From Pseudomonas mangrovi (lineage in GTDB: Bacteria; Pseudomonadota; Gammaproteobacteria; Pseudomonadales; Pseudomonadaceae): DNA of 64,000 nucleotides. The translations under genes and the position numbers were made by a program. This document shows positions 24,631 to 37,879 of the stretch, one piece after another; position 1 is the first letter of the stretch, and every line of letters starts with the position of its first letter. Location of the stretch: assembly GCF_003052585.1 (NCBI RefSeq), contig NZ_QASN01000017.1:310001-374000 (forward strand), in the 5' to 3' direction. The notes under the pieces were generated by a model that saw only the letters and a list, made by a program, of their open reading frames with translations, did not search any database and had not been told where the DNA came from.

Positions 24631-26472
24631 TTATTCCACGGTGACCGACTTCGCCAGGTTGCGCGGCTGGTCGACATCGGTGCCGCGCAGCACCGCTACG
24701 TGATAGGAGAGCAGCTGCAGCGGAATGGTGTAGAGGATCGGCGCCAGTGCATCGTGAATATGCGGCATGTTCACCACCTGCGTGCCCTCGCCATTCTCGA
24801 ACCCGGCTTCACGGTCCGCGAAGACGATCAGCTCGCCACCGCGTGCGCGCACTTCCTGCAGATTCGACTTGAGCTTCTCCAGCAGCTCGTTGTTCGGCGC
24901 CACCGTAACTACCGGCATGTCGCCATCCACCAGCGCCAGCGGGCCATGCTTGAGCTCGCCGGCCGGATAGGCCTCGGCATGGATGTAGGAGATTTCCTTG
25001 AGCTTGAGCGCCCCTTCCATGGCCACCGGATACTGCGCGCCACGGCCGAGGAACAGGGTGTGGTGTTTCTCGGTGAAGCGCTCGGAGAGTTTCTCGATTT
25101 CCCGGTCCATCGCCAGCGACTCGGCCAGACGCATCGGCAACCGGCGCAGTTCGGCAACCAGCTCGGCTTCGCTGGCGCGACCCAGGTTGCCCTGCACCTG
25201 GCCGATCGACAGGGTCAGCAGCATCAGGCCAACCAGCTGGGTAGTGAAGGCCTTGGTCGAGGCCACGCCGATTTCCGGACCGGCCTGGGTCAGCAGGGTC
25301 AGGTCGGACTCGCGCACCAGCGAGCTGGTGGCGACGTTGCAGATCGCCAGGCTGCCCAGGTAGCCACGCTGCATCAGCTTGGCGTTGCGCAGCGCCGCCA
25401 GGGTGTCCGCCGTCTCACCGGACTGGGAGATGCTGACGAACAGAGTGTCCGGTTGCACCACCACCTTGCGGTAACGGAATTCGCTGGCGACCTCGACCTG
25501 GCAGGGAATGCCGGCCAGCTCCTCGAGCCAGTAACGCGCGACCATGCCGGCGTGATAGCTGGTGCCGCAGGCGACGATCTGTACATTGCGCACCTTGGCG
25601 AACAGCGCAGCCGCCTGGGGGCCGAAAGCCTCGACCAGCACCTGGTCATCGCGCAGCCGGCCTTCCAGGGCACGCTGCACCACTGCCGGCTGCTCGTGGA
25701 TCTCCTTGAGCATGAAGTGCCGGTACTCACCCTTGTCGGCGGCTTCGGCACCTTCGTGGTACTGCACTGCCTCACGCTGGACTTCGGCGCCGTTGACGTC
25801 CCAGATCTGCAGAGCATCGCGGCGTATTTCCGCAATGTCGCCCTCTTCCAGGTAGACAAAGCGGTCGGTGACCTGGCGCAGCGCCAACTGGTCGGAGGCG
25901 AGGAAGTTCTCGCCCATGCCCAGGCCGATCACCAGTGGGCTGCCGCTGCGCGCAGCGAGGATGCGATCCGGCTGGCGCGCACTGATCACCGCCAGGCCAT
26001 AGGCACCATGCAGTTCGGGGATGGTCGCCTTGAGCGCGGCGGTGAGGTCACCCAGGCTGTCCAGCTTGTGGTGCAGCAGATGGACGATGACTTCGGTGTC
26101 GGTATCCGAGGTGAACACGTAGCCCAGGGCCTGGAGGCGGGTGCGCAGGGCTTCATGGTTTTCGATGATGCCGTTGTGCACCACCGCCAGCTCGCCGCCG
26201 GAAAAATGCGGGTGGGCATTGCGCTCGCAGGGCGCGCCGTGGGTGGCCCAGCGGGTATGGGCGATGCCCAGGCGGCCGTTCAGCGGCGCCTGGCCCAGCG
26301 CCTGCTCAAGCTCGGCGACCTTGCCATTGCGGCGGCAACGCTGCAGGCGGCCATCGGCCTCGACCAACGCCACCCCGGCACTGTCATAGCCACGGTATTC
26401 GAGGCGCTTGAGCCCCTCGACCAGAATCGGCGTGATATTGCGCTCGGCGACTGCACCTACGATGCCACACAT
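24631..26472 (-). CDS. glmS: Glutamine-fructose-6-phosphate aminotransferase
   Basis: GlmS makes glucosamine-6-phosphate from fructose-6-phosphate and glutamine, the first step to UDP-GlcNAc. The 613-residue product starts [12 protein letters not shown], where Cys2 is the N-terminal nucleophile. I therefore moved the start two codons inside an in-frame GTG, to an ATG 8 bp after AAGGAG. The glutaminase domain (1-~240) shows [21 protein letters not shown] and HNGIIENHE. Two SIS sugar domains carry [19 protein letters not shown] and the C-terminal LAKSVTVE. It lies 5 bp after glmR in an operon. Confidence 0.97.
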   Translation of the reverse strand: MCGIVGAVAERNITPILVEGLKRLEYRGYDSAGVALVEADGRLQRCRRNGKVAELEQALGQAPLNGRLGIAHTRWATHGAPCERNAHPHFSGGELAVVHNGIIENHEALRTRLQALGYVFTSDTDTEVIVHLLHHKLDSLGDLTAALKATIPELHGAYGLAVISARQPDRILAARSGSPLVIGLGMGENFLASDQLALRQVTDRFVYLEEGDIAEIRRDALQIWDVNGAEVQREAVQYHEGAEAADKGEYRHFMLKEIHEQPAVVQRALEGRLRDDQVLVEAFGPQAAALFAKVRNVQIVACGTSYHAGMVARYWLEELAGIPCQVEVASEFRYRKVVVQPDTLFVSISQSGETADTLAALRNAKLMQRGYLGSLAICNVATSSLVRESDLTLLTQAGPEIGVASTKAFTTQLVGLMLLTLSIGQVQGNLGRASEAELVAELRRLPMRLAESLAMDREIEKLSERFTEKHHTLFLGRGAQYPVAMEGALKLKEISYIHAEAYPAGELKHGPLALVDGDMPVVTVAPNNELLEKLKSNLQEVRARGGELIVFADREAGFENGEGTQVVNMPHIHDALAPILYTIPLQLLSYHVAVLRGTDVDQPRNLAKSVTVE

Positions 26473-26477
26473 GTTCA

Positions 26478-27260
26478 CTACTCCTTGGAGGGTTGGATCC
26501 GCGCGCAGATCAGGCGAACGCCCCGCGCAAGAATCAGATCACGCGCCGCTTCGTCGAGGCGCTCGTCGGTAATCAGGGTATGGATGCTACTCCAGGGCAG
26601 CTCCAGGTTCGGAATGCGCCGGCCGATCTTGTCGGCCTCGGCCAGCACTATCACTTCACGGGCGACCTCGGCCATCACACGCGACAGACCGAGCAGTTCG
26701 TTGAAGGTGGTGGTACCGCGTTCCAGGTCGATGCCGTCGGCACCGATGAACAGCTGGTCGAAATCGTAGGAGCGCAGCACCTGTTCGGCGACCTGGCCCT
26801 GGAAGGATTCAGAGTGCGGGTCCCAGGTGCCGCCGGTCATCAGCAGCACCGGCTCGTGCTCCAGCTCACGCAATGCGTTGGCGACGTTGAGCGAATTGGT
26901 CATCACCAGCAGGCCGGGGGTCGGCCCAAGGCGCGGGATCATCGCCGCGGTGGTGGTACCGCTGTCGATGATGATCCGCGCGTGTTCGCGGATACAGCCC
27001 ACCGCGGCGCTGGCGATGGCCTGTTTCCAGGGCGAGAGTGATTGCGGCGCTTCGTCGGCGATCAGCTCTTGCGGCAGCGGCACCGCACCGCCGTAGCGAC
27101 GCAGCAGCAGGCCGTTCTTTTCCAGCGCTGCAAGATCCTTGCGAATGGTCACTTCCGAGGTGGCAAAGCGCTTTGCAAGCGCATCCACGCTGACCTCGCC
27201 CTGCTCGGAGAGCAGCGCGAGGATGGCGTGGCGACGTTGCGGTGTGTTGCGCTTCGACAT
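26478..27260 (-). CDS. glmR: DeoR/GlpR-family regulator GlmR
   Basis: This 260-residue regulator has an N-terminal helix-turn-helix ([52 protein letters not shown]), the DeoR signature. A sugar-phosphate sensor domain follows ([60 protein letters not shown]). It sits between glmU and glmS on the same strand and is 5 bp from glmS, the usual Pseudomonas arrangement in which it is taken to control amino-sugar synthesis. A candidate operator lies directly upstream. Confidence 0.9.
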   Translation of the reverse strand: MSKRNTPQRRHAILALLSEQGEVSVDALAKRFATSEVTIRKDLAALEKNGLLLRRYGGAVPLPQELIADEAPQSLSPWKQAIASAAVGCIREHARIIIDSGTTTAAMIPRLGPTPGLLVMTNSLNVANALRELEHEPVLLMTGGTWDPHSESFQGQVAEQVLRSYDFDQLFIGADGIDLERGTTTFNELLGLSRVMAEVAREVIVLAEADKIGRRIPNLELPWSSIHTLITDERLDEAARDLILARGVRLICARIQPSKE

Positions 27261-27268
27261 CTATTAAG

Positions 27269-27304
27269 TTTCGATTCGAAATTTAAGGTCGCGAATCAAA
27301 ACAT
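27269..27304. promoter_or_regulatory. Candidate DeoR-type operator upstream of glmR
   Basis: An inverted repeat TTTCGA-T-TCGAAA lies 9 bp upstream of the glmR start, and a related GCGAATCAAAAC motif follows about 10 bp further. DeoR-family regulators commonly bind TTTCG-containing repeats, so this may be an autoregulatory site. The rest of the ~200-bp gap to glmU shows nothing definite. Confidence 0.4.
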
Positions 27305-27457
27305 AAAGCCACTGGAAGCTGCAAGCTGGACGCCATTCCACGGGAAACTCTGCCGCTGGCGACGATCATCGTCGGAGGAGGATGGCCGACGCCCTCCACC
27401 CGACAAGGTTTCCGGCGCAGCCTGCGGCGTTGTGCTTTCCAAGCGCCTACCACCGGC

Positions 27458-28822
27458 TCAGGGCTTTTTCTTCACCGGCCTTTTCCAGCCTTCGATATTG
27501 CGCTGCTTGGCTCGGCCAACCGCCAGCGTGCTGGCGGGCACATCGGCGGTGACGGTAGAGCCTGCGCCGGTGGTGGCGCCATCGCCCAAGGTCAGCGGCG
27601 CGACCAGCGAGCTGTTGGAGCCGATAAACACGTCCTCACCCATGACCGTGCGCGACTTGTTGGCGCCGTCGTAGTTGCAGGTGATGGTGCCGGCGCCAAT
27701 GTTGCTGCGCGCGCCAATCTCGGCATCGCCCAGATAGCTCAGATGACCGGCCTTAGCGCCCTCGCCCAGCACGGCATTCTTCAGCTCGACGAAGTTGCCG
27801 ACATGCGCCTGGGCGCCCAGCACGCTGCCCGGACGCAAGCGGGCGAAGGGACCGCAATCGGCTCCGGCGCCCAGCTCGGCGCCATCCAGGTGACTGTTGG
27901 CCTTGACCACCGCACCGGCGCGCAGGGTGCTGTCCTTGATCACGCAGTTCGGCCCGATGGACACGCCATCCTCGATCACCACTCGGCCTTCGAGGATCAC
28001 GTTGACGTCGATCAGCACGTCGCGACCAACCAGCACTTCACCGCGCTGATCGAAGCGCGCCGGGTCCAGCAGGGTGACGCCCTGGGCCATCAGGCTGCGC
28101 GCCGCACGCTGCTGGTAGTGCCGCTCGAGCTGGGCCAGCTGGATACGGTCGTTGGCGCCGAGCACCTCCATCTCGTCGCCGGCCTGGGCGGTGTCCACCA
28201 CCAGACCGTCGGCCACCGCCATGGCGATCACGTCGGTCAGGTAGTACTCGCCCTGGGCGTTGCTGTTCGACAACCGGCCGAGCCAGTCGGCCAGACGCGC
28301 GCCTGGAACGGCGAGGATGCCGGTGTTGCCTTCACGGATGGCGCGCTGCGCCTCGCTGGCATCCTTGTGTTCGATGATCGCCTGCACCTGGCCGCCGGCA
28401 TCACGCAGGATGCGTCCGTAGCCGGTGGGGTCGGCGAGTTCGACGGTAAGCAGGCCGAGCTGGCGATCGCTGACCTTGCCCAGCAGGCCCTGCAGGGTCG
28501 CGCTCTGGATCAGCGGCACGTCGCCGTAAAGGATCAGCACCTTTTCTGCCGTCAGCTGCGGCAGGGCCTGGGCGACGGCATGGCCGGTACCCAGCTGTTC
28601 GGCCTGGATCACGAAGTTGAGATCGTCCGCCGCCAGACGCTCGCGAACCTTGTCCGCGCCATGACCGATCACCACCTGGATGCTCTGCGGGGACAGACTG
28701 CGCGCCGTGTCGATGACATGCGCGAGCATCGAACGGCCGGCGACCGGATGCAGCACCTTCGGCAGGGCCGAGCGCATGCGGGTGCCCTGGCCCGCGGCAA
28801 GAATGACGATATCGAGTGACAT
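27458..28822 (-). CDS. glmU: Bifunctional GlcNAc-1-P uridyltransferase / GlcN-1-P acetyltransferase
   Basis: The 454-residue enzyme makes UDP-GlcNAc for peptidoglycan and LPS. The start is the Met at [26 protein letters not shown] (pyrophosphorylase signature GXGTRM...PK); longer in-frame readings add nothing conserved. The uridyltransferase domain spans ~1-228 with LYGDVPL and ANDR. A left-handed beta-helix acetyltransferase domain spans ~250-450 with hexapeptide repeats, ARLRPGS and [17 protein letters not shown]. It is separated from atpC by ~220 bp with the atp terminator and is followed downstream by glmR and glmS. Confidence 0.97.
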   Translation of the reverse strand: MSLDIVILAAGQGTRMRSALPKVLHPVAGRSMLAHVIDTARSLSPQSIQVVIGHGADKVRERLAADDLNFVIQAEQLGTGHAVAQALPQLTAEKVLILYGDVPLIQSATLQGLLGKVSDRQLGLLTVELADPTGYGRILRDAGGQVQAIIEHKDASEAQRAIREGNTGILAVPGARLADWLGRLSNSNAQGEYYLTDVIAMAVADGLVVDTAQAGDEMEVLGANDRIQLAQLERHYQQRAARSLMAQGVTLLDPARFDQRGEVLVGRDVLIDVNVILEGRVVIEDGVSIGPNCVIKDSTLRAGAVVKANSHLDGAELGAGADCGPFARLRPGSVLGAQAHVGNFVELKNAVLGEGAKAGHLSYLGDAEIGARSNIGAGTITCNYDGANKSRTVMGEDVFIGSNSSLVAPLTLGDGATTGAGSTVTADVPASTLAVGRAKQRNIEGWKRPVKKKP

Positions 28823-28968
28823 GAGGATTCCTTTACGAACTGACGAACCGTTGACGGCAGCCACGCGTCCGGCCGGCATCGGCGTGCCCGCCGGCAGCGC
28901 GTACGCTGCCTCTTCCCTGTTGCAACGCAGAACACCGCCCACGGCTGCGGACGGGATCCTGATTAAAT

Positions 28969-29005
28969 CCGGAAAAAGAAAAAGGGTAGCCAAGGCTACC
29001 CTTTT
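28969..29005 (-). terminator. Rho-independent terminator of the atp operon
   Basis: On the minus strand GGGTAGCC and GGCTACCC form an 8-bp stem with a 2-nt loop, extended by A-T pairs and followed by TTTTTCTTTTTCC. It lies about 40 bp after the atpC stop codon. Confidence 0.9.
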
Positions 29006-29045
29006 ACTCGCGTGCGATGAAGTCGCCCACGGCGATCCGATGGGA

Positions 29046-29474
29046 TCAGCCGCGACCGAACTTCTTGCGCATTTCGCCGATGGTCCGCAGCTGGGCGACT
29101 GCCTCAGCCAGGCGGGCAGCGGTGGAACCGTAGTCGAATTCCGCACCCTGTTCGCTCAGGGCCTTCTCGGCGGCCTTGACGGCCTCCTGAGCTGCGGCTT
29201 CGTCCAGATCCTTGGCGCGGGTGGCCGTATCGGCCAGAACCTTCACAGTGTTCGGCTGCACTTCGATGAAGCCGCCGGAAATGTAGAAGATTTCCTCGCT
29301 ACCACCCTGCTTGATCACGCGTACCGGGCCCGGCTTGAGACTGCTGAGCAGGGGCGCGTGATTGGGCAGGATACCCAGGTCACCTTGGTGACCGTGGGCG
29401 ATGACCATTTCCACCAGGCCGGAGAAGAGTTCCTCCTCCGCGCTGACGATGTCGCAATGGACTGACATAGCCAT
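29046..29474 (-). CDS. atpC: ATP synthase F1 subunit epsilon
   Basis: This 142-residue epsilon subunit starts [24 protein letters not shown]. The beta-sandwich domain (1-~85) has [23 protein letters not shown] and [13 protein letters not shown]-terminal helical hairpin ([22 protein letters not shown]) modulates ATPase activity. It is the last gene of the operon, separated from atpD by a REP-like palindrome. I used the Met matching other Pseudomonas AtpC proteins; the upstream in-frame start lies in the palindrome region. Confidence 0.96.
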   Translation of the reverse strand: MAMSVHCDIVSAEEELFSGLVEMVIAHGHQGDLGILPNHAPLLSSLKPGPVRVIKQGGSEEIFYISGGFIEVQPNTVKVLADTATRAKDLDEAAAQEAVKAAEKALSEQGAEFDYGSTAARLAEAVAQLRTIGEMRKKFGRG

Positions 29475-29496
29475 TCTCATGCCTCGGTCGTAATCC

Positions 29497-29516
29497 GGTG
29501 GGAGCAAGCTCCCACC
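29497..29516. repeat. REP-like perfect palindrome between atpD and atpC
   Basis: GGTGGGAGC and GCTCCCACC form a perfect 9-bp inverted repeat around AA, inside the 74-bp atpD-atpC gap. GTGGGAGC...GCTCCCAC cores are typical of repetitive extragenic palindromes in Pseudomonas. I see only one copy in this window. Confidence 0.6.
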
Positions 29517-29548
29517 ATCAGGGAACGCCTGTCACCAGGCGCAGCCAA

Positions 29549-30955
<1,407 letters not shown>

Positions 30956-31825
30956 TTAAACCGCGGCAGCGCCGCCGACGATTTCCGAAATTTCCTGCGT
31001 GATCGCAGCCTGGCGAGCCTTGTTGTACACCAGCTGCAGCTCCTTGATGAGCTCGCCGGCGTTGTCGGTCGCGCTCTTCATGGCGATCATCCGCGCGGCC
31101 TGTTCAGCTGCACTGTTCTCGACCACGGCCTGGTAGACCTGGGACTCGATGAAGCGAACCAGCAGATCATCCAGCAGCTGCTGGGCGTCCGGCTCGTAGA
31201 TGTAGTCCCACAGACCCTTCTTCACGCCCGCTTCCTGACCGACTGCCGAAGTGAGCGGCAGCAACTGGTCCAGGGTCGGCTTCTGGGTCATGGTGTTGAT
31301 GAACTTGTTCGACACCACGTACAGACGGTCGATACGGCCGCTGTTGAAAGCATCGAGCATGACCTTGACGCTGCCGATCAGATCATTGATCGACGGGCTC
31401 TCGCCAAGACCGCTGATGGCTGCAACCACGTTGCCGCCGGTGCTGCGGAAAAAGCTCGCACCCTTGCTGCCGATCACGCAAAGCTCCGCCTCGACCTTCT
31501 GGTCGTGGAACTGCTTCATGTCCTTGATCAGGGTCTTGAACAGGTTGGTGTTCAAGCCACCGCACAGTCCGCGATCGGAGGATACGACGATGTATCCGAC
31601 GCGCTTGACCGGGCGCTCGACCATGAACGCGTGGCGGTACTCAGGATTGGCATTGGACAGATGCCCAATTACCTGACGGATCCGCTCCGCGTAGGGACGG
31701 CTGGCTGTCATGCGCTGTTGAGCCCTGCGCATCTTGCTGACCGCCACCTTTTCCATGGCGCTGGTGATCTTCTGCGTGCTCTTGATGCTCGCAATCTTGC
31801 TGCGAATCTCTTTTGCGCCTGCCAT
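30956..31825 (-). CDS. atpG: ATP synthase F1 subunit gamma
   Basis: This 289-residue central stalk protein has the N-terminal helix [35 protein letters not shown]. The Rossmann-like core contains [16 protein letters not shown]. The C-terminal helix reads [43 protein letters not shown]. All family hallmarks are intact. It lies between atpA and atpD. Confidence 0.98.
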   Translation of the reverse strand: MAGAKEIRSKIASIKSTQKITSAMEKVAVSKMRRAQQRMTASRPYAERIRQVIGHLSNANPEYRHAFMVERPVKRVGYIVVSSDRGLCGGLNTNLFKTLIKDMKQFHDQKVEAELCVIGSKGASFFRSTGGNVVAAISGLGESPSINDLIGSVKVMLDAFNSGRIDRLYVVSNKFINTMTQKPTLDQLLPLTSAVGQEAGVKKGLWDYIYEPDAQQLLDDLLVRFIESQVYQAVVENSAAEQAARMIAMKSATDNAGELIKELQLVYNKARQAAITQEISEIVGGAAAV

Positions 31826-31876
31826 TTGACACCTATCGGGGTTAGCAGGCGGGGACCCAAGGGCCCCCGCTGCGGC

Positions 31877-33421
31877 TTACCAGGACTGGGTGGCTTTGAA
31901 CGCTTCGATACCGGCCTTGAGAGCCGCGTCGATGTCGTCGTTAAAGTCGCCCTTGACGTTGATCTTGGCCAGCAGATCAGCTTGTTCGCGTTTGAAGTAA
32001 GCGATCAGAGCGGCCTCGAAAGCGCCCACCTTGGACACTTCAACGTCGGTCAGGAAGCCACGCTCGGCAGCGTACAGAGAGACGGCCATCTCGGCGATGG
32101 ACATCGGCGCGTACTGCTTCTGCTTCATCAGCTCAGTAACGCGCTGACCATGCTCGAGCTGCTTGCGGGTGGCTTCGTCCAGGTCGGAAGCGAACTGGGC
32201 GAAAGCCGCCAGTTCACGGTACTGAGCCAGAGCGGTACGGATGCCACCGGAAAGCTTCTTGATGATCTTGGTCTGAGCGGCACCACCGACGCGGGATACC
32301 GAGATACCGGCGTTGACCGCCGGACGCAGGCCCGAGTTGAACATCGAGGATTCCAGGAAGATCTGACCGTCGGTGATCGAGATCACGTTGGTCGGAACGA
32401 ACGCGGAAACGTCACCCGCCTGGGTTTCGATGATCGGCAGAGCAGTCAGCGAACCAGTCTTGCCGGTCACCGCGCCATTGGTGAACTTCTCGACGTACTC
32501 TTCGGAAACGCGCGATGCACGCTCCAGCAGACGGCTGTGGAGATAGAACACGTCGCCCGGGTAGGCTTCGCGGCCCGGCGGACGGCGCAGCAGCAGGGAG
32601 ATCTGGCGGTAGGCAACGGCCTGCTTGGAAAGATCGTCATAGACGATCAGTGCGTCTTCGCCGCGGTCACGGAAGTACTCGCCCATGGTGCAGCCGGAGT
32701 AGGGCGCGAGGAACTGCAGCGCAGCCGACTCGGACGCCGAAGCGGCAACCACGATGGTGTTGGACAGGGCGCCGTGCTCTTCGAGCTTGCGCACCACGTT
32801 GGCGATGGTCGACTGCTTCTGACCGATGGCCACGTAGACGCACTTAATGCCGCTGTCTTTCTGGTTGATGATGGCGTCGATGGCCATCGCGGTCTTGCCG
32901 ATCTGGCGGTCACCGATGATCAGCTCGCGCTGGCCACGGCCTACCGGGATCATGGCGTCGACCGACTTGTAGCCGGTCTGCACCGGCTGGTCGACCGACT
33001 TACGCCAGATCACGCCGGGTGCGACTTTCTCAACGGCGTCGGTAGCGGTCGCGTTAACCGGGCCCTTGCCATCGATCGGGTTGCCCAGGGCATCGACCAC
33101 ACGACCCAGCAGTTCCGGACCAACCGGTACTTCCAGGATTCGGCCGGTGCACTTGGCGCTCATGCCCTCTTTCAAGGTCAGGTAGTTGCCCAGCACCACG
33201 GCGCCGACGGAGTCCTGCTCCAGGTTCAGCGCCATGCCGTAGACGCCACCGGGGAACTCGATCATTTCGCCGTACATCACGTCGGCCAGACCATAGATAC
33301 GCACGATGCCGTCGGAAACGGAAACGACGGTGCCCTCATTGCGGGCTTGGGCAGTCACATCGGATTTCTCGATGCGCTGCTTGATGATTTCACTTATTTC
33401 GGAAGGATTCAGTTGCTGCAT
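31877..33421 (-). CDS. atpA: ATP synthase F1 subunit alpha
   Basis: This 514-residue non-catalytic nucleotide-binding subunit has Walker [52 protein letters not shown] and the arginine-finger region [19 protein letters not shown]. From memory it is nearly identical to the P. aeruginosa protein, unlike the membrane subunits of this operon. Confidence 0.98.
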   Translation of the reverse strand: MQQLNPSEISEIIKQRIEKSDVTAQARNEGTVVSVSDGIVRIYGLADVMYGEMIEFPGGVYGMALNLEQDSVGAVVLGNYLTLKEGMSAKCTGRILEVPVGPELLGRVVDALGNPIDGKGPVNATATDAVEKVAPGVIWRKSVDQPVQTGYKSVDAMIPVGRGQRELIIGDRQIGKTAMAIDAIINQKDSGIKCVYVAIGQKQSTIANVVRKLEEHGALSNTIVVAASASESAALQFLAPYSGCTMGEYFRDRGEDALIVYDDLSKQAVAYRQISLLLRRPPGREAYPGDVFYLHSRLLERASRVSEEYVEKFTNGAVTGKTGSLTALPIIETQAGDVSAFVPTNVISITDGQIFLESSMFNSGLRPAVNAGISVSRVGGAAQTKIIKKLSGGIRTALAQYRELAAFAQFASDLDEATRKQLEHGQRVTELMKQKQYAPMSIAEMAVSLYAAERGFLTDVEVSKVGAFEAALIAYFKREQADLLAKINVKGDFNDDIDAALKAGIEAFKATQSW

Positions 33422-33436
33422 GCCATGACCCTCAAA

Positions 33437-33973
33437 TCAGGATTTCAACGATTCGGCCAACTGGCTCAGTTTGCCGCGGACCGAACCGTCGACAACCACA
33501 TCGCCGGCGCGAATGACCACACCACCGATCAGCGCAGGGTTGACCACCTGCTGTACTTTGACGGTGCGATCTAGCCGCTTGGAAAGGGCGGCAGCCAAGG
33601 TATTCAATTGCTCGGAGCCAAGCTCGAAAGCCGTTTCGACCTGTGCATCGACGGTCTTTTCAGCCTCGGCCTTGAGCTCTTCGAAAAGCACGCGCACCGT
33701 CGGCAGGACATCCAGGCGATCATTCTCGCCAAGGGTCAGGACGAAGTTGCGGAAAGCTTCATCGATGTCGCTGCCGAACAGACGAACCACGGCCTGGACC
33801 TTGCTTTCGCTGGTCAGGCGCGGATCTTTCAACAGCGCGTCGACTTCCGGCACCTCGACGGCAACGGCCGCCAGGTTGAGCATGGAAGACCAGGAAGCGG
33901 TCGTTCCCGCCGCACTGGCGAACTCGAAAGCGGCTTTCGCGTAAGGCCGAGCAAGCGTCTGGGTATTGATCAT
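33437..33973 (-). CDS. atpH: ATP synthase subunit delta
   Basis: The 178-residue OSCP-type subunit links F1 to the peripheral stalk. It starts MINTQTLARPYAKAAFEFA, has LTLGENDRLDVLPTVRVLFEELK, and ends with the beta domain VNPALIGGVVIRAGDVVVDGSVRGKLSQL. It is 13 bp after atpF and 15 bp before atpA. Confidence 0.97.
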   Translation of the reverse strand: MINTQTLARPYAKAAFEFASAAGTTASWSSMLNLAAVAVEVPEVDALLKDPRLTSESKVQAVVRLFGSDIDEAFRNFVLTLGENDRLDVLPTVRVLFEELKAEAEKTVDAQVETAFELGSEQLNTLAAALSKRLDRTVKVQQVVNPALIGGVVIRAGDVVVDGSVRGKLSQLAESLKS

Positions 33974-33985
33974 CGCTCGCCTCGC

Positions 33986-34456
33986 TTAGAGTTGGGAGGC
34001 CAGTTTTTCGACCAGATCGCTATGTACCTTGGCGTCCACCTGGGACTCCAGAATCTTCTCGGCGCCCAGCACGGCCAGAGCCGCTACCTGAGCACGAAGC
34101 TGATCCTTGGCACGGTTCACTTCCTGTTCGATTTCGGAACGGGCGCTGGCAATCAGTCGCTCGCCTTCGGCGCGCGCTTGCAGCTTGGCTTCCTCGACGA
34201 TCGAGTTGGCGTGCTTGTTCGCCTGCTCGAGAATCTGGGCAGCCTGGTCCTTGGTCTCGCGGAGGGTGTTGGACACCTTCTCCTGAGCCAGTTTCAGGTC
34301 TTGTTGCGCACGGCCAGCGGCGTCCAGCCCCTCGGCAATTTTCTTCTGGCGCTCCTGCATGGCCTTGGTAATGGGCGGCCATACGAACTTCATGCAGAAC
34401 CAGACGAAAATAGCGAAGGCGAACGTTTGACCGAACAGCGTCAGATTAATGTTCAC
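33986..34456 (-). CDS. atpF: ATP synthase Fo subunit b
   Basis: This 156-residue peripheral stalk subunit has an N-terminal transmembrane helix ([23 protein letters not shown]). A long charged coiled coil follows ([26 protein letters not shown]...). It starts 87 bp after the atpE stop, with a strong hairpin in the gap. Confidence 0.97.
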   Translation of the reverse strand: MNINLTLFGQTFAFAIFVWFCMKFVWPPITKAMQERQKKIAEGLDAAGRAQQDLKLAQEKVSNTLRETKDQAAQILEQANKHANSIVEEAKLQARAEGERLIASARSEIEQEVNRAKDQLRAQVAALAVLGAEKILESQVDAKVHSDLVEKLASQL

Positions 34457-34499
34457 TGATCTACCTCATGCTATTTCGTTGTCTCACAGTGATTGCAAC

Positions 34500-34528
34500 G
34501 GGCGGCAGCCGCAGACGCGGCGCCGCCC
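34500..34528 (-). other. Intercistronic hairpin between atpE and atpF
   Basis: GGGCGGC-a-GCCGC pairs with GCGGC-GCCGCCC around an AGAC loop, a 12-bp GC-rich stem with a one-base bulge. There is no T-run after it. It lies downstream of the high-stoichiometry c subunit gene and may protect or attenuate the mRNA. Confidence 0.6.
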
Positions 34529-34543
34529 GGAGAAACCAGCGGA

Positions 34544-34795
<252 letters not shown>

Positions 34796-34836
34796 CTAAA
34801 GGTTAAGGTTTTTCGGTTAAAGGGTTTTTGCACTGG

Positions 34837-35670
<834 letters not shown>

Positions 35671-36069
35671 TCAATGCTTCGGATTTTTTTTCATCAGCAG
35701 AAGGCCGCTCGCGCCAGTCCCCAGGACCAGCAGGTAACCGGCGAACAACGCAACCGGCTGCAGCGGTTTGACTCCCACGAACACCAGCGCAAATAGCGCT
35801 GCTGTCAGAATCTGTTTGCCCATGGCACCGGACCAGAGCGACTGGACGATGGCCTTGCTGGAACGTGCGCCAAAATAACGAAAGGCCTTGGACGCAAAGA
35901 ACACGTTCGCCAGCAGGGCGATCAGGCTGCCGAGCAGCCCCGAATATCCGGCGACGCGCCCGAACAGCACGCCGCAAACCAGCGTGACGACAACCACCAT
36001 CAACGCCTGAACACGTATCACATGAAAAATCGGCAAGCGATGCAGCGGTGTCCTGTTGCGAATATTCAC
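35671..36069 (-). CDS. atpI: ATP synthase protein I
   Basis: This 132-residue membrane protein has four hydrophobic segments (ALMVVVVTLVCGVLFG, LLGSLIALLANVFFASKAF, ILTAALFALVFVGV, ALFAGYLLVLGTGASGLLLM). It is the first gene of the atp operon, 15 bp before atpB. AtpI assists assembly of the c-ring. The ~140-bp gap to parB upstream should hold the operon promoter. Confidence 0.9.
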   Translation of the reverse strand: MNIRNRTPLHRLPIFHVIRVQALMVVVVTLVCGVLFGRVAGYSGLLGSLIALLANVFFASKAFRYFGARSSKAIVQSLWSGAMGKQILTAALFALVFVGVKPLQPVALFAGYLLVLGTGASGLLLMKKNPKH

Positions 36070-36208
36070 CGAGAATCCTGTCAGCCGCGCATCGATAGTC
36101 GCAGGCTATGCCGCCGATTAAAAAGGCGCGGCGAGTATAGGTGGGCTTCCCCCCCTGTTCAACAGCCAGGCCCGCATTTCCTGCGGCCTCGACCGTAACG
36201 AATGTGTT

Positions 36209-37081
36209 TCAACGGATGTGCGCGAGCACGCCCTGCAATTCGTCCAGCGAGTTGTAGCGGATTACCAGCTGACCCTTGCCCTTCTGGCCATGGCGAATCT
36301 GTACTGGCGAGCCCAGACGCTCTGCGAGCTTCTGCTCCAGGCGCGAGATGTCCGGATCGGCCTTTACCGCGGCGGCGGGCTTTTCCTTGCCGGCCAGCCA
36401 CTGCCGCACCAGGGCCTCGGTCTGACGCACGGTCAGACCGCGTGCGACAACGTGTCGCGCCCCTTCAATCTGCTGTTCGGCCGGGAGACCGAGCAACGCA
36501 CGTGCATGACCCATCTCCAGATCACCATGCGAGAGCAGTGTCTTCACTTCCTCGGGCAGCGCGATCAGGCGCAGCAGGTTGGTGATGGTGACCCGTGATT
36601 TGCCGACCGCCTCGGCGACCTGCTGCTGGGTCAGCTGGAATTCCTGCTGCAGGCGCTGCAGTGCAGTGGCTTCCTCGATCGGGTTGAGATCCTCGCGCTG
36701 GATATTCTCGATCAGCGCCATGGCGATGGCGGCTTCGTCGGGAAGATCCCGAACCATCGCCGGAATCGTATCCACGCCAGCCTGCTGGCTGGCCCGCCAG
36801 CGTCGCTCACCGGCGACGATTTCGTAGCGACCACCGCCGATGGGCCGCACCACGATCGGCTGCATCACACCCTGGGACCTGATGGACTGGGCCAGTTCCT
36901 CGAGGGCGGTGGGATCCATGTCACGGCGCGGCTGGTACTTGCCACGCTGGATCAGATCCAACGGCAGATATTGCAATTCGCGGCTGTCGGCCTGCACGGC
37001 TTCCTGTTCCAGGGCACCAACACTGGTACCTCCGAGAAGGGCATCCAGGCCTCGGCCCAGACCTCGTTTCTTCGCGGCCAT
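36209..37081 (-). CDS. parB: Chromosome partitioning protein ParB
   Basis: This 290-residue parS-binding CTPase clamp has an N-terminus AAKKRGLGRGLDALLGG. The ParB/Srx box follows (YQPRRDMDPTALEELAQSIRSQGVMQPIVVRP, then VAGERRWRASQQAG, the CTP motif). A helix-turn-helix reads TQQQVAEAVGKSRVTITNLLRL, and the dimerisation domain is C-terminal. It lies 9 bp after parA. Two perfect target sites lie in recF, about 11-12 kb away on the other side of oriC. Confidence 0.97.
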   Translation of the reverse strand: MAAKKRGLGRGLDALLGGTSVGALEQEAVQADSRELQYLPLDLIQRGKYQPRRDMDPTALEELAQSIRSQGVMQPIVVRPIGGGRYEIVAGERRWRASQQAGVDTIPAMVRDLPDEAAIAMALIENIQREDLNPIEEATALQRLQQEFQLTQQQVAEAVGKSRVTITNLLRLIALPEEVKTLLSHGDLEMGHARALLGLPAEQQIEGARHVVARGLTVRQTEALVRQWLAGKEKPAAAVKADPDISRLEQKLAERLGSPVQIRHGQKGKGQLVIRYNSLDELQGVLAHIR

Positions 37082-37090
37082 GGAAATTCC

Positions 37091-37879
37091 TTATGCGATT
37101 GCGGTTTTAGCGGCGTTGCGCTGGCGACGGACGACCTCGCCGGCCAGAGCCAGGTAGGCGATCGCGCCACGGGACTGGCGGTCGTAGACTAGCGCCGGCA
37201 TGCCGTGGCTGGGCGCTTCGGCAAGCCGGACGTTGCGCGGGATGACCGCGTCGTAAAGCTTGTCACCGAAATGCGTCTTGAGCTGTTCGGTGACGTCGTT
37301 GGTCAGGCTGATGCGCGGATCGTACATGGTGCGCAGCAGGCCTTCGATCTTCAGCTGCGGATTGAGCATCTGGGCAATGCGCTGGATGCTGTTGACCAGG
37401 TCGGACAAGCCTTCCAGCGCGTAGTACTCGCACTGCATGGGGATGATCACGCCATCGGCGGCGACCAGCGCGTTGACGGTCAGCATCGACAGCGCCGGCG
37501 GGCAGTCGATCAGGATGTAGTCGTAGTTCTCGCGGATCGGCGCCAGTGCATAGCGCAGGCGGCTTTCCTTCATCTTCATCTCGAGCAGCGCGACTTCCGC
37601 GGCAGTCAGGTCGCGGTTGGCCGGCAGCAGTTGATAGCCGCCGTGCTCGGAATACTGCATGGCGTCGACCAGGTTGCACTCGCCAATCAGCACGTCGTAG
37701 ATCGAGTGCGTGAGGCCATGCTTGTCGATGCCGCTGCCCATGGTCGCGTTGCCCTGGGGATCGAGATCGATCAGCAGCACGCGGCGCTTGGTGGCCACTA
37801 GGGACGCGGCCAGATTGATGCAGGTGGTGGTCTTGCCGACACCGCCTTTCTGGTTGGCAATCGCGAATACCTTAGCCAT
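37091..37879 (-). CDS. parA: Chromosome partitioning ATPase ParA (Soj)
   Basis: The 262-residue Walker-type ATPase moves ParB-parS complexes. The deviant Walker A is [18 protein letters not shown], and Walker B/A' are [14 protein letters not shown] and [17 protein letters not shown]. There is no N-terminal DNA-binding extension, as usual for chromosomal Soj. It overlaps the end of rsmG by 8 bp. Confidence 0.97.
   Translation of the reverse strand: MAKVFAIANQKGGVGKTTTCINLAASLVATKRRVLLIDLDPQGNATMGSGIDKHGLTHSIYDVLIGECNLVDAMQYSEHGGYQLLPANRDLTAAEVALLEMKMKESRLRYALAPIRENYDYILIDCPPALSMLTVNALVAADGVIIPMQCEYYALEGLSDLVNSIQRIAQMLNPQLKIEGLLRTMYDPRISLTNDVTEQLKTHFGDKLYDAVIPRNVRLAEAPSHGMPALVYDRQSRGAIAYLALAGEVVRRQRNAAKTAIA

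Noticed and set aside
24622..26769. About 715-codon plus-strand frame opposite glmS and glmR
   Set aside because: Antisense shadow; both minus-strand genes are complete with conserved catalytic residues.
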